Source: Bacillus sp. AFS088145
GTDB lineage: Bacteria; Bacillota; Bacilli; Bacillales; Bacillaceae_G
Reading direction: 5' to 3'
NCBI RefSeq assembly: GCF_002564465.1
Contig: NZ_NUUX01000034.1
Coordinates: forward strand, 1 to 49,644
DNA: 49,644 nucleotides
The position numbers and the translations under genes were made by a program. The notes beneath the pieces are model-generated. The model worked only from the letters and a program-made list of their open reading frames with translations. It did no database searches and was not told the DNA's origin. Shown piece by piece: positions 7,841-17,043 of the stretch. Numbering within the stretch: the stretch's first letter is position 1; each line of letters begins with the position of its first letter.

Positions 7841-9357
7841 TGGTTTCAAAAGACAGTAAGGTTGGCTTTGTCGTAGCAGGTCTATTATTAGGAATGCTCA
7901 TGGCGGCTATGGATAACACAATTGTTTCAGCTTCGATGCCGACAATTGTTGGAGAACTAGGTGGTTTAGACCAATTTATTTGGGTAACCTCTGCATATTT
8001 GGTTGCTACTATGGCAAGTATGCCGATTTTTGGAAAGTTATCTGATATGTATGGGCGTAAACGATTTTATTTATTAGGACTTTTAATTTTCTTAATTGGT
8101 TCTGCATTATGTGGAACAGCAAATAGCATTGTTCAATTAAGTGTTTATCGTGCGATACAAGGAATTGGCGGAGGTTCACTAATGCCAATAGCCTTTACAA
8201 TTATTTTCGATATTTTCCCTCCTGAAAAACGAGGAAAAATGACTGGTTTATTTGGCGCAGTTTTTGGTCTTTCTAGTGTATTTGGACCACTTTTAGGAGC
8301 ATATATTACAGATCAAATTGATTGGCGTTGGATTTTCTATATCAACTTACCTTTAGGTATTATTTCTTTATATTTAATTTCTCAGTTTTATAAAGAAAAT
8401 CTGCACCTTAGAAAACTTAAAATCGACTGGTTTGGTGCAATTACACTTGTTGGTTCAGTTGTCAGTTTAATGTTTGCACTTGAACTGGGTGGAAATGAAT
8501 ATGATTGGAATTCCGGTCCAATTATTTCCTTATTTGCCATCTTTACAGTATTGTTTATCGCATTTATTCTAATTGAAAGAAAAGTTGAAGAGCCAATTAT
8601 CTCATTTAGCTTATTTAAAAAGCAGCTATTTGCGGCAACTCAAGGTGTTGCATTTTTCTACGGTTCTGCTTTTATTATTACGACCGTATTAATTCCACTT
8701 TTTGTTCAATCAGTTTATGGTGGTACAGCTACAAATTCTGGTATCATTCTTATTCCGATGATGCTTGGTTCAGTTGTAGGTAGCCAGGTAGCAGGACAAT
8801 CGGTACGTAAATTTAGTTATAGAAGCATTATGTTAGTTTCAGTTGTTTTATTCTTTATTGGAATGTATTTATTAAGCACATTAGATACTAATACAGCTCG
8901 ATCAACAGTAACGTTTTACATGATTATCGCTGGACTTGGAATGGGTTGTTCATTCTCACTATTAAGTATGGCAACTCAACACAAAATCGAACCTCAAAAA
9001 CGAGGCATCGCTACATCAACAAATACTTTCTTTAGAACATTAGGTATGACAATTGGTGTTACTATTTTTGGTACAATTCAAAACCACGTATTTAAAAATA
9101 AATTAAGTGATTTACTTGGTAATTTAGGTGGATTTGGAGGAAAAGTTGACTCACGTGCATTATTATCCGCTGATGCTAGAGCTAAAATTCCACCAGAAGT
9201 ACTTCATAAAATCTCAGAAGCGATGGCCCATTCTGTTGCGACTACATTTAAATGGACACTAATTCCAATTACTTTAGGTTTTATTGCAATTATCTTAATG
9301 GGTAAAGAAAAGTTAACTTTTGAAGTAAAAGAAAATAGAGCGAAAAAAGCTCAATAA
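7840..9357 (+). CDS. MFS drug efflux transporter, DHA2 (EmrB/QacA) family
   Basis: Membrane protein of 505 residues with about 14 helices, consistent with proton-driven multidrug export. MDNTIVSASMPTIVGELGG near residue 24 is the family's first-helix signature, GKLSDMYGRKRFYLLG is motif A and LSSVFGPLLGAYI is antiporter motif C. The start ATG overlaps the marR stop and relies on coupling. A strong terminator follows. The substrate cannot be deduced. Confidence 0.9.
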   Translation: MVSKDSKVGFVVAGLLLGMLMAAMDNTIVSASMPTIVGELGGLDQFIWVTSAYLVATMASMPIFGKLSDMYGRKRFYLLGLLIFLIGSALCGTANSIVQLSVYRAIQGIGGGSLMPIAFTIIFDIFPPEKRGKMTGLFGAVFGLSSVFGPLLGAYITDQIDWRWIFYINLPLGIISLYLISQFYKENLHLRKLKIDWFGAITLVGSVVSLMFALELGGNEYDWNSGPIISLFAIFTVLFIAFILIERKVEEPIISFSLFKKQLFAATQGVAFFYGSAFIITTVLIPLFVQSVYGGTATNSGIILIPMMLGSVVGSQVAGQSVRKFSYRSIMLVSVVLFFIGMYLLSTLDTNTARSTVTFYMIIAGLGMGCSFSLLSMATQHKIEPQKRGIATSTNTFFRTLGMTIGVTIFGTIQNHVFKNKLSDLLGNLGGFGGKVDSRALLSADARAKIPPEVLHKISEAMAHSVATTFKWTLIPITLGFIAIILMGKEKLTFEVKENRAKKAQ

Positions 9358-9362
9358 AAATA

Positions 9363-9403
9363 AAGCCAAATCCGATTTAAGTTGGATTTGGCTTATTTTT
9401 TTC
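9363..9403 (+). terminator. Terminator of the MFS gene
   Basis: Perfect 11-bp arms AAGCCAAATCC and GGATTTGGCTT, followed by a T-rich run on plus. The left arm also covers the last codons of the convergent broken gene, so it may serve both. Confidence 0.85.
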
Positions 9404-9750
9404 TTCCATTAAATACTTTGAATAATACATTTGGAATACTTTATAAATCTCTATTATTTTATCAATTTCATCACTTAACATTCCTTCTATTTCATTAACT
9501 TGTTCACTTTTTAATTCAAATGACTGCAAGCTATTTTCATATTTGTTTAGCATTTCATAAAAAAACGTACAGTCAATTTCACATTGAGAAGCGTCTGAGT
9601 AGTGGCCAGATGCTAATAATAATGTATTCCAAGAAAGTTCACCATTTTTAAAACTTAAAAAAATACACGCTAAATGTAGATTATTAAATTTTATATAATA
9701 GTCTGGACTTAACGTTTCTAAGTCAGAAAAAAGGGACTTTTTTTACTCAT
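9377..9750 (-). pseudogene. Unrecognised gene with a one-base frameshift
   Basis: An ATG (MSKKSPFF) overlaps the end of the tautomerase gene and has GGTGGAG about 10 bases upstream. After T6 at 9727-9732 the frame is lost, but the next frame stays open to 9377. It encodes a plausible protein with YYIKFNNLHLACIFL, LSWNTLLLASGHYSDASQCE and a charged helix ending YYSKYLMEEKNKPNPT. One extra T would give a 124-residue product. Either a homopolymer sequencing error or a real frameshift would explain this. I do not recognise the family. It is the last gene of the catabolic operon by position. Confidence 0.6.
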
Positions 9751-9925
9751 CCTTTGCAACTCCACCAACGGACCAATTTTCTTTTTCGAATTCATTTATT
9801 AAAATTCTTACCTGTGTTGGCTGAACATCCAATGTACGACAAACAACTTCATTTATTTCTCTCATTAATTGTTTTTTTAATTCTGGACTTCTACCTTCAA
9901 TCAGTTGAATTTGGATGATTGGCAT
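9743..9925 (-). CDS. 4-oxalocrotonate tautomerase
   Basis: Small enzyme of 60 residues that converts 2-hydroxymuconate to 2-oxo-3-hexenedioate. It has the N-terminal catalytic proline after Met removal (MPIIQIQLIEGRSPELK), the helix with MREINEVVCRTL, and the conserved VRILINE arginine. A tryptophan (NWSVGG) stands where the classic enzyme has a phenylalanine. AGGTAG precedes the ATG. It follows the decarboxylase gene by 6 bp, the enzyme acting on its product. Confidence 0.88.
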   Translation of the reverse strand: MPIIQIQLIEGRSPELKKQLMREINEVVCRTLDVQPTQVRILINEFEKENWSVGGVAKDE

Positions 9926-9931
9926 AATGTA

Positions 9932-10702
9932 CTACCTCGTTACTTGTAGTGACATTGTCTCGATTCCATCAAAACGTGCTTCTACAATATCGCCTTCTTC
10001 AACGTGGATCGCTTCTGTAATACCACCCGTTAAGATAATCATCCCTGGCTCAATTTGTTCACCGTTTTTACTTAGCATCTGCACTAACTTTACGACAGAT
10101 TCTACAGGATGATCTAGTACATCAGAACTTACTCCACTTTGTACTTTAACGCCATTTTTATATAATTCAACATTAATTTCATCCCAAGAAGTATATGTAG
10201 GTGAATATTGTTGTTTACCGATTATAAATTTAGATGAAGATGCATTATCTGCTACTACATCTGTCAGTGTAAATGAGAAATTTTTATATCGACTATCGAT
10301 TACTTCTAATGCAGGTACAATATACTCAGTTGCTTCCCATACATCTTTTGCTGTTACATCATGTCCAAATAATGGCTTGTTAATCATAAATGCGATTTCT
10401 GGCTCAACCCTAGGATGAATTGAACCTTCCATCGTTAATTCATTTTCTTCTAATTCCATCGATTTTGTTAAGCGTCCATAAATCGGCTCATCAACATTAA
10501 CTGATTTTTGTTTAGCAATACTTGTTAATCCCATTTTCCAACCAATTAATGAATCACCATTTTTAATCGCATTATCAATACTTAATTTTTGAATTTCGTA
10601 AGCATTATTAACATTTAATTCTGGATGTTCAATCGTAATTTTATCCATTTCTAGACCGTTTTTTTGGTGCATATATATTTTATTCGCGATTTCAGTTATC
10701 AT
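9932..10702 (-). CDS. 2-oxo-3-hexenedioate (4-oxalocrotonate) decarboxylase
   Basis: Mg-dependent decarboxylase of 256 residues in the FAH/hydratase fold, giving 2-oxopent-4-enoate. Family features are GWKMGLTSIAKQ near residue 54, the metal-binding EPEIAFMINKPL, the segment PALEVIDSRYKNF, VADNASSSKFIIG, and a C-terminal ILTGGITEAIHVEEGD. It is a paralogue of the hydratase at 12664 and the two enzymes often form a complex. The ribosome-binding site AGAGGAGAAG precedes the ATG. The assignment as decarboxylase rather than hydratase rests on its place beside the tautomerase. Confidence 0.82.
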   Translation of the reverse strand: MITEIANKIYMHQKNGLEMDKITIEHPELNVNNAYEIQKLSIDNAIKNGDSLIGWKMGLTSIAKQKSVNVDEPIYGRLTKSMELEENELTMEGSIHPRVEPEIAFMINKPLFGHDVTAKDVWEATEYIVPALEVIDSRYKNFSFTLTDVVADNASSSKFIIGKQQYSPTYTSWDEINVELYKNGVKVQSGVSSDVLDHPVESVVKLVQMLSKNGEQIEPGMIILTGGITEAIHVEEGDIVEARFDGIETMSLQVTR

Positions 10703-10717
10703 AAAACTCTTCTCCTC

Positions 10718-11737
10718 TCAAAAAACAGACAATTTTTTATTTGCTAACATACAAGCTACTTCTTGAATCATATCCTCTTGCCCACCGACTACTTTTTGTT
10801 TTCCTAATTCAATTAAAATATCTCTTGCATCAACATTCCATTTTTTAGCTGCTCGATTGGCATGTAATAGAAAACTAGAATATACTCCTGCATAGCCTAA
10901 AATTAGACTACCTTTTGTAATCTCTTGTGGTGTTTGAAGAATTGGTGCAACGATTTCCTCTGCTAAGTCCATCATCTTATAGAAATCAATTCCTGTCTTG
11001 ATTCCTAATCGCTCTAATACACCAATTAACACTTCTGTTTGTGTATTTCCCGCACCTGCACCTAAGCAACGTACACTTCCATCAATTCTAGTAGCTCCTT
11101 CTTCAATCGCTACTAGTGTATTGGCCATCGCTAGAGAAAGATTATTATGTGCATGGAAACCAACTTCAATATTAAGAGAGCCTCTTAAAGCAGCAATACG
11201 TTTTTTTACTTCATGTGGAAGAAACGCTCCTGCAGAGTCAACCATATAGACGACATCCGCACCATAACTTTCCATCAATTTGGCTTGTTCTACTAATTTT
11301 TCAACAGGTGCCATATGGGACATCATTAAAAATCCGACAGTTTCTAATCCAAGCTCTTTCGACATAGAAATATGTTGTTTTGAAACATCAGCTTCAGTAA
11401 CATGGGTAGCTATACGAGCCATTTTTGCTCCGATTTTTGCTGCCGTTTTTAATTCTTTTACTGTTCCAATACCAGGTAATAGTAAGACAGCAATCTTTGA
11501 GTGATTACATGAATTAACCGCTGCTTCAATCAATTCAAATTCATTTGTTGTTGATAAACCATATTGTAATGAAGAACCACCTAAACCATCTCCATGAGAT
11601 ACTTCAATAAAAGGCATTTTTGCATCATCAAGAGCCTTCGCAATTCGAACAACTTGATCTACTGTATATGAATGTGCAATTGCATGACTTCCATCTCGAA
11701 GTGCTACTTCAGTTACAATGACTTCTTTTCCAAACAT
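10718..11737 (-). CDS. dmpG: 4-hydroxy-2-oxovalerate aldolase
   Basis: Class II pyruvate aldolase of 339 residues splitting 4-hydroxy-2-oxovalerate into pyruvate and acetaldehyde. The HMGL-like barrel opens with VTEVALRDGSHA (catalytic Arg, metal Asp) and carries VSHGDGLGGSS and the metal-binding FHAHNNLSLA. The C-terminal communication domain has HANRAAKKWNV. It normally forms a complex that channels acetaldehyde to the acylating dehydrogenase, whose gene is 30 bp upstream. GAGGGAG precedes the ATG. Confidence 0.94.
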   Translation of the reverse strand: MFGKEVIVTEVALRDGSHAIAHSYTVDQVVRIAKALDDAKMPFIEVSHGDGLGGSSLQYGLSTTNEFELIEAAVNSCNHSKIAVLLLPGIGTVKELKTAAKIGAKMARIATHVTEADVSKQHISMSKELGLETVGFLMMSHMAPVEKLVEQAKLMESYGADVVYMVDSAGAFLPHEVKKRIAALRGSLNIEVGFHAHNNLSLAMANTLVAIEEGATRIDGSVRCLGAGAGNTQTEVLIGVLERLGIKTGIDFYKMMDLAEEIVAPILQTPQEITKGSLILGYAGVYSSFLLHANRAAKKWNVDARDILIELGKQKVVGGQEDMIQEVACMLANKKLSVF

Positions 11738-11767
11738 TGCACTCCCTCACTTTCTTTAGGCACTTTT

Positions 11768-12649
11768 TTAAACAGTTTTTACAACTTCATATTGTGCTAT
11801 CTCTTCTGCTACTTTTACTGCTGATGCAGTCATAATATCTAAGTTTCCTGCATAGCTAGGTAAGTAGTCACCTGATCCTTGAACTTCTAAATAAACAGTT
11901 ATAGTTGAACCATCTATAATTGGATCCATTCTTAAACGATATCCTGGCACATAAGCTTGAACCTTTTTCACCATTTGTTTAACGGAATGAATCATGCTTT
12001 GATGGTTAAAATCTTCATTCGTAACTTTACAATAAACTGTATCTCTCATCATAATTGGCGGTTCTGCCGGATTTAAAATAATGATCGCTTTTCCTTTTTT
12101 AGCTCCACCAATTTCCTCAAGTCCTCGAGCCGTTGTAACAGTAAACTCATCGATATTAGCACGTGTACCAGGACCTGCACTTTTAGAGCTAATTGTAGCA
12201 ACGATTTCTGCGTACTCAACTTCTGCAATTTGACCTACCGCATGAACGATTGGGATCGTTGCTTGCCCACCACATGTTATTAAATTGACATTGCTTTCGA
12301 TTATATGTGAACCTAAATTTACAGGTGGTACGACAAATGGTCCAATTGCCGCTGGCGTTAAATCAATCACGCGCTTCTTTAATTCACCAAGTACTTTTGC
12401 ATGATGAAAATGAGCCTTTGCAGAAGTTGCATCAAACAATAAATCAGCCAGTTCTTTTCGTTCAATGAATCCTTGAATACCATTATCGATTACTTCAATC
12501 CCTAATTCCTTAGCACGGTTTAATCCATCAGATTCTGGATCAATTCCGACCATCGTTGTTAATTCTAGAAATGGATTATTCTGTAATTTCATCATTAAAT
12601 CTGTTCCAATATTCCCCGAACCAATGATTCCGACTTTTAATTTATTCAT
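11768..12649 (-). CDS. dmpF: Acetaldehyde dehydrogenase (acylating)
   Basis: Converts acetaldehyde, NAD and CoA to acetyl-CoA; 293 residues. The Rossmann motif [13 protein letters not shown] begins the protein, the catalytic cysteine is in [12 protein letters not shown] near residue 128, and [16 protein letters not shown] is a family signature. I start at the ATG preceded by GAGGTGG; the upstream in-frame GTG lies in that site. Partner of the aldolase encoded next. Confidence 0.94.
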   Translation of the reverse strand: MNKLKVGIIGSGNIGTDLMMKLQNNPFLELTTMVGIDPESDGLNRAKELGIEVIDNGIQGFIERKELADLLFDATSAKAHFHHAKVLGELKKRVIDLTPAAIGPFVVPPVNLGSHIIESNVNLITCGGQATIPIVHAVGQIAEVEYAEIVATISSKSAGPGTRANIDEFTVTTARGLEEIGGAKKGKAIIILNPAEPPIMMRDTVYCKVTNEDFNHQSMIHSVKQMVKKVQAYVPGYRLRMDPIIDGSTITVYLEVQGSGDYLPSYAGNLDIMTASAVKVAEEIAQYEVVKTV

Positions 12650-12663
12650 AATTACCACCTCAT

Positions 12664-13446
12664 TTATTTAAATGAAATCGAGACGTCACCTAATAATGGA
12701 AACTTCGCAGTAAATAGGTCCCCAGCATTTGCATTAATTGCAGCTGATAAAGCTCCTGATAAAATAATTTCTCCTGCATTTAGCGAGATTCCAAATTCAC
12801 TTAATTTATTTGCTAACCATGCTACACAATGAATTGGGTTTCCTAACACTGCTTCTCCCTTGCCTGAATTCATCAATTCTTCGTTACGATATAATTCCAT
12901 CGTAACATTCGGTAAGTCAATTTCTTTTACATCGAAGCGCTCATTGCCAAGAACAAATAAGCATGATGATGCGTTATCGGCTACTGTATCCACTAATCGA
13001 ATTTTCCAATTTTCGATTCTACTATCAACAACCTCTAATGCAGGTACAATATAATCTGTTGCATTAACTACATCCTCAAATGTAATATTTGGACCGATTA
13101 AATCCTTTTTTAAGACAAAAGCAATTTCAGCTTCTACTTTTGGTAAAATCAAATTTGAAACTTGAACTTCACCGAAATTAGGAATATTCATATCTGTTAG
13201 TAAGTGACCGTAATCTGGTTCATCTACCCCTAATAACTCCTGCATGGCAATCGAAGTTAATCCAATTTTTTTTCCGATAATTTTTTGCCCTTTTTTCAAT
13301 TTTTCTTCGACATTCGTTAATTGAATTTGATAGGCTTCCCTTTCAGTTAAACCAGGAAAAATCTCAGTTAAAGCTTTTATACTAACTCCACTCTCTTCTG
13401 CTTCTTGTAGCAGAATCGTAAGCTCGTCTACACTAGTAATCTTCAC
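12664..13446 (-). CDS. 2-oxopent-4-enoate hydratase
   Basis: Adds water to 2-oxopent-4-enoate to form 4-hydroxy-2-oxovalerate; 260 residues. FAH-like motifs are [29 protein letters not shown] (metal site), [13 protein letters not shown] and [13 protein letters not shown]. It shares its layout with the decarboxylase at 9932. Position directly before the aldolase pair supports hydratase over decarboxylase. Confidence 0.82.
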   Translation of the reverse strand: MKITSVDELTILLQEAEESGVSIKALTEIFPGLTEREAYQIQLTNVEEKLKKGQKIIGKKIGLTSIAMQELLGVDEPDYGHLLTDMNIPNFGEVQVSNLILPKVEAEIAFVLKKDLIGPNITFEDVVNATDYIVPALEVVDSRIENWKIRLVDTVADNASSCLFVLGNERFDVKEIDLPNVTMELYRNEELMNSGKGEAVLGNPIHCVAWLANKLSEFGISLNAGEIILSGALSAAINANAGDLFTAKFPLLGDVSISFK

Positions 13447-13470
13447 TTTCTTTAGCCCCCTTTTTAATTC

Positions 13471-14943
13471 TTATAATTTAATCGTGATATTCGATAATTC
13501 ACTATAAAACTCAAAGCTATGAATTCCACCTTCACGACCTAAACCGCTTTGCTTCATACCCCCAAATGGTGTACGTAAATCTCTTAAATACCAAGTGTTT
13601 ACCCAAATAATTCCAGCCTCAATTTGATGAGCAACACGGTGGGCTCTGCGTAAATCATTTGTCCAAATTGTAGCTCCTAAACCATAATGAGTGTCATTTG
13701 CCCATTCAATCACTTCTTCTTCTGAATCGAAAGGCATAACTGTTACGACTGGACCAAATATTTCTTCTCTTACACATCTAGAATCACGACTTAGTCCAGT
13801 AATGATTGTTGGTGTGATAAAGCATCCTTTTTCAATTGATGCTGGTCTACTGCCACCCGTTAAAATAGTTCCGCCTTCTTCTTTTGCAATTTCGATATAA
13901 GATAATACTTTTTCGTAATGTTCTTTACTAATTACCGCACCGACTTTTGTACCTTCTTCAAACGGATCGCCAATTTTTAATTCCTTTGTTTTTGCGACAA
14001 ATTTATCAATAAATTCATCAAAGATTGATCTCTGAACATAAATTCTAGATCCACATAAACAAACTTCTCCTTGATTCATAAAAGATGATTTTAAAGTTGT
14101 TTCAATCACTTCGTCTAAATCAGAATCAGCAAAGATAATGTTTGGATTTTTTCCACCAAGCTCAAACGATAATTTTTTTAACGTTGGAGCTGCCGCCTTC
14201 ATAATTGCTGAACCTGTTTTTGTTTCACCAGTAAATGTGATGGCATCAACATCGCTGTGTTCTGTTAGAGCTGAGCCTGCCGCATTTGCTCCAAATCCGT
14301 GTACTACATTCACAACACCGTCAGGTACGCCTGCATCTTTACAAATTTCAGCTAAAACTGTAGCTGTCATTGGTGTCCATTCTGCGGGCTTCATAACCGC
14401 TGTATTGCCAGCCGCTAAACAAGGTGCAAGCTTCCATGTTAAAAGTAGTAAAGGTAGATTCCATGGGTTAATCATTCCTACGACACCAACAGGTCTACGA
14501 TATGTATAATGTAAGGCAGTTTGGTCTTGCATATGAGATTCAGAGCTTAACGTTTTAATATAATCAGCGAAAAAATAAAAATTGTGAGCCGATCTAGTAA
14601 TATCAACTTCTAAAGCAAGATCATATGGCTTTCCAGTGTCCATTGCCTCTAAAGCTGCTAATTCTTCTTTTCGAGCTAATATTCCGTCGCCAATTTTTCT
14701 TAATACTGCCGCTCTTTGATTGCTAGTAAATTGTTTCCACTCACCCTTTACCGCTCGTTTTGCTGCCTTTACTGCCAAATCAATTTCTAACTCGCCACCT
14801 TCAGAAACAGAACCTAATACTTCTTCAGTCGCAGGATTAATATTTAAAAATGTTTTTTGATTAAAAGAAGGAATATATTGTCCATCAATAAAATGCTTAC
14901 AATCAATCGGTAATGTTTTATTTTTCTTCTCTGTAACTTGCAT
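13471..14943 (-). CDS. 2-aminomuconate 6-semialdehyde (2-hydroxymuconic semialdehyde) dehydrogenase
   Basis: NAD-dependent aldehyde dehydrogenase of 490 residues. MINPWNLPLLLLTWKLAPCL forms part of the cofactor site, FTGETKTGSAI precedes the general-base Glu in FELGGKNPN, and the catalytic Cys is in NQGEVCLCGSRI. The GEVCLCGSR variant and ELGGKNPNIIF are typical of muconic-semialdehyde dehydrogenases. I prefer the ATG giving MQVTEKK with AGGTG 6 bases before it. With the ACMS decarboxylase upstream, the likely substrate is 2-aminomuconate semialdehyde. Confidence 0.88.
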   Translation of the reverse strand: MQVTEKKNKTLPIDCKHFIDGQYIPSFNQKTFLNINPATEEVLGSVSEGGELEIDLAVKAAKRAVKGEWKQFTSNQRAAVLRKIGDGILARKEELAALEAMDTGKPYDLALEVDITRSAHNFYFFADYIKTLSSESHMQDQTALHYTYRRPVGVVGMINPWNLPLLLLTWKLAPCLAAGNTAVMKPAEWTPMTATVLAEICKDAGVPDGVVNVVHGFGANAAGSALTEHSDVDAITFTGETKTGSAIMKAAAPTLKKLSFELGGKNPNIIFADSDLDEVIETTLKSSFMNQGEVCLCGSRIYVQRSIFDEFIDKFVAKTKELKIGDPFEEGTKVGAVISKEHYEKVLSYIEIAKEEGGTILTGGSRPASIEKGCFITPTIITGLSRDSRCVREEIFGPVVTVMPFDSEEEVIEWANDTHYGLGATIWTNDLRRAHRVAHQIEAGIIWVNTWYLRDLRTPFGGMKQSGLGREGGIHSFEFYSELSNITIKL

Positions 14944-14999
14944 AATAGGCACCTACCATTCTAATAGAATAAAAGGTGACACGAGTGTCACCAAATTTT

Positions 15000-15461
15000 T
15001 CAATCCTCTATTTCTACAACCATTTCAATTTCGATCGCTGTATTATGTGGAAGCTGTGCCATCCCAACAGCTGATCTAGCATGTTTTCCTCTTTCACCAA
15101 ACACTTCTACTAAAAGGTCAGAAGCTCCGTTCATCACTTTCGGATGATCATAGAAATCTTCTGTACTATTTACAAAGCCTAAGATTTTGACAATTCGTTT
15201 TACTTTCGAAAGTTCACCTAATTCATACTTTAATACACTAATTAAATTTAACATTGACTCTTTGGAAGCAGCATATCCCTCCTCTAGCGTCAACTCTCGT
15301 CCAACTTTGCCATGGTATTCATCTACACCTTGACCAGATGTAAATAGTAAATTACCTGTACGAACAGACTTTACATAATTACCTGAAGCCGGTCTTATTG
15401 GTTTAAGTGCATAACCTAAACTGATTAATCTATCTTCTGGAGTCAATACTTTGTTTTCCAT
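15000..15461 (-). CDS. RidA-family 2-aminomuconate deaminase
   Basis: Protein of 153 residues in the YjgF/RidA family, trimeric enamine/imine deaminases. VRTGNLLFTSGQGV, VKRIVKILGFVNS and the conserved Arg of HARSAVGMAQLP are visible; the last carries the carboxylate-binding arginine. In nitrobenzoate and aminophenol pathways a RidA relative (NbaF/AmnD) deaminates 2-aminomuconate to 4-oxalocrotonate, exactly the step needed here. The start overlaps the end of the ACMS decarboxylase gene by 32 bp. Confidence 0.8.
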   Translation of the reverse strand: MENKVLTPEDRLISLGYALKPIRPASGNYVKSVRTGNLLFTSGQGVDEYHGKVGRELTLEEGYAASKESMLNLISVLKYELGELSKVKRIVKILGFVNSTEDFYDHPKVMNGASDLLVEVFGERGKHARSAVGMAQLPHNTAIEIEMVVEIED

Positions 15462-16467
15462 GAACTAAATCTGCCTCCTTAATATTTAAAAATTTCAGGG
15501 CATTTTTTCCTAAAATCGCTTCTTTCATTTCTTTATTAATATCCATTTGATTAATCACTCTTCCAGGTGGCGTTTCTCTTAATAAGAAAGGATAATCCGA
15601 GCCCATTACAATTTTGTCATAACCAAATCGGTTAATTAAAAATTGAATATTAATAGGATCATAGTGAAGAGAATCAAAATAGAAATTACTTACATAATGA
15701 CTTGGTGGATAGGCAGTTTTGCGCAAATGAGGCCAAACCTTCCATCCTTGATCTAATCTAGGTAGAATAAATGGGAATGAACCTCCGCCATGTGCAAAAC
15801 AAATCTTTAATTTTGGATATTTTTCAATCACTCCACCAAATGTTAAGCTAGCAGCAGCTAAAGCTGTTTCACTCGGCATTCCAACCGTGTACATAAAGTT
15901 ATGATCGGGTGTACGATCCTTCGCTAATGTTTCCCACGGATGAATAAACAATGGGACATTCCATTTTTCAGCCATTTCAAAAAATGGACTAAACTCGTCA
16001 CTGTCTAAATTTGTTCCATTTACATTTGTACCAATTTCCAGTCCACTTAATCCAAGTGTATGAATACAGCGATCCATTTCCCTAATAGCTATTTCAGCGT
16101 TCTGCATTGGTACTGTCCCTAATCCAATAAACTTTGAAGGATTCTTTTTAACTGTATTTGCAATGAAATCATTTTGAATTTGAGCCATTTCCAATGCAGC
16201 TGGAGCTGGTGCCCAATACGAAAAGGTAACTGGAATTGGAGATAGCACTTGCATTGTTACATCTTCATTATTCATATCCTCAATTCTTTTTTCAGGACTC
16301 CAAACTTGATCAGTTACTTCCCTAAATACTTTTCCAGCAACCATAATATTGGCACCGCATGAACATGTTGGTTGTAAAATTGGCCATCTTTCATGACCGT
16401 ATTTTTCAAAAAAATTCGGTAAATCCTCAGGAATTATGTGTGTATGAAAGTCTATACGCATACCCAT
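15430..16467 (-). CDS. 2-amino-3-carboxymuconate-6-semialdehyde decarboxylase (ACMSD)
   Basis: Zinc-dependent amidohydrolase-superfamily decarboxylase of 345 residues. The metal ligands appear as RIDFHTHIIPE (HxH at the start), the FIHPWET histidine, CFAHGGGSFPF and the C-terminal GSDYPF aspartate. The Cys-rich LQPTCSCGANIMV and FRE segments are typical of ACMSD. It acts on the dioxygenase product before it cyclises to quinolinate. It overlaps the dioxygenase gene by 16 bp and the deaminase gene by 32 bp, indicating tight coupling. Confidence 0.9.
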   Translation of the reverse strand: MGMRIDFHTHIIPEDLPNFFEKYGHERWPILQPTCSCGANIMVAGKVFREVTDQVWSPEKRIEDMNNEDVTMQVLSPIPVTFSYWAPAPAALEMAQIQNDFIANTVKKNPSKFIGLGTVPMQNAEIAIREMDRCIHTLGLSGLEIGTNVNGTNLDSDEFSPFFEMAEKWNVPLFIHPWETLAKDRTPDHNFMYTVGMPSETALAAASLTFGGVIEKYPKLKICFAHGGGSFPFILPRLDQGWKVWPHLRKTAYPPSHYVSNFYFDSLHYDPINIQFLINRFGYDKIVMGSDYPFLLRETPPGRVINQMDINKEMKEAILGKNALKFLNIKEADLVHGKQSIDSRR

Positions 16468-16991
16468 TCATCCGCTTCCTCTTTCATGACATGACCACAG
16501 TTTTTACATGTTCTTAATTCAAGGCTAGCATTAAATTGTTCAATCGCTTCTTTTACTTGCGTACCAATATCCGTTAATTGAACTGTCGTTTTATGCATCT
16601 CTTCATTACACTCATCACAGAACCAAACAAAGCTTTCTAATTCACCTTCTGCTCTTTTTCGTTCAAGCACAATTCCATATGAATCTTTTACTCTATGAGG
16701 TGAATGTGGAACAAAAGAAGGAAGCATAAAAATTTCACCTTCTCCAACTGTTACAACTTCACGCTTACCATCCGGTGTAATACATTCAACATAGCAATTG
16801 CCTTTAATTTGATAGAAAAATTCATCTGCAGGATCAATATGGAAGTCTCTACGTTTATTTGGTCCTCCAATAATCATTGCGGCATACTCTGAATCTTCCC
16901 AAATAACTTTATTATTAACTGGTGGTTTTAATAGCTCTTTATTATCCTCAATCAATTTGAAAATATTAAAAACTCGACTTTTAAGATTCAT
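16452..16991 (-). CDS. nbaC: 3-hydroxyanthranilate 3,4-dioxygenase
   Basis: Fe(II) cupin dioxygenase of 179 residues opening the ring of 3-hydroxyanthranilate. Iron ligands His51, Glu57 (DFHIDPADEFFYQ) and His95 (PHSPHR) fall at the numbers known for the bacterial enzyme. R47 (NKRRDF) and R99 are likely substrate contacts. The C-terminal CDEC and CKNC pairs make the second rubredoxin-like iron site. I start at the ATG preceded by GGAGG 7 bases away, not at the longer upstream reading that runs into the IclR gene. Confidence 0.95.
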   Translation of the reverse strand: MNLKSRVFNIFKLIEDNKELLKPPVNNKVIWEDSEYAAMIIGGPNKRRDFHIDPADEFFYQIKGNCYVECITPDGKREVVTVGEGEIFMLPSFVPHSPHRVKDSYGIVLERKRAEGELESFVWFCDECNEEMHKTTVQLTDIGTQVKEAIEQFNASLELRTCKNCGHVMKEEADEWVCV

Positions 16992-17043
16992 CTCTAATCC
17001 TCCAATTAATTTATTTTTATTTGAACTTAAGTAAGCGCTATCA

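Noticed and set aside
14138-14509. 123-residue reading frame antisense to the semialdehyde dehydrogenase
   Set aside because: Shadow of a well-conserved enzyme gene, with no ribosome-binding site.
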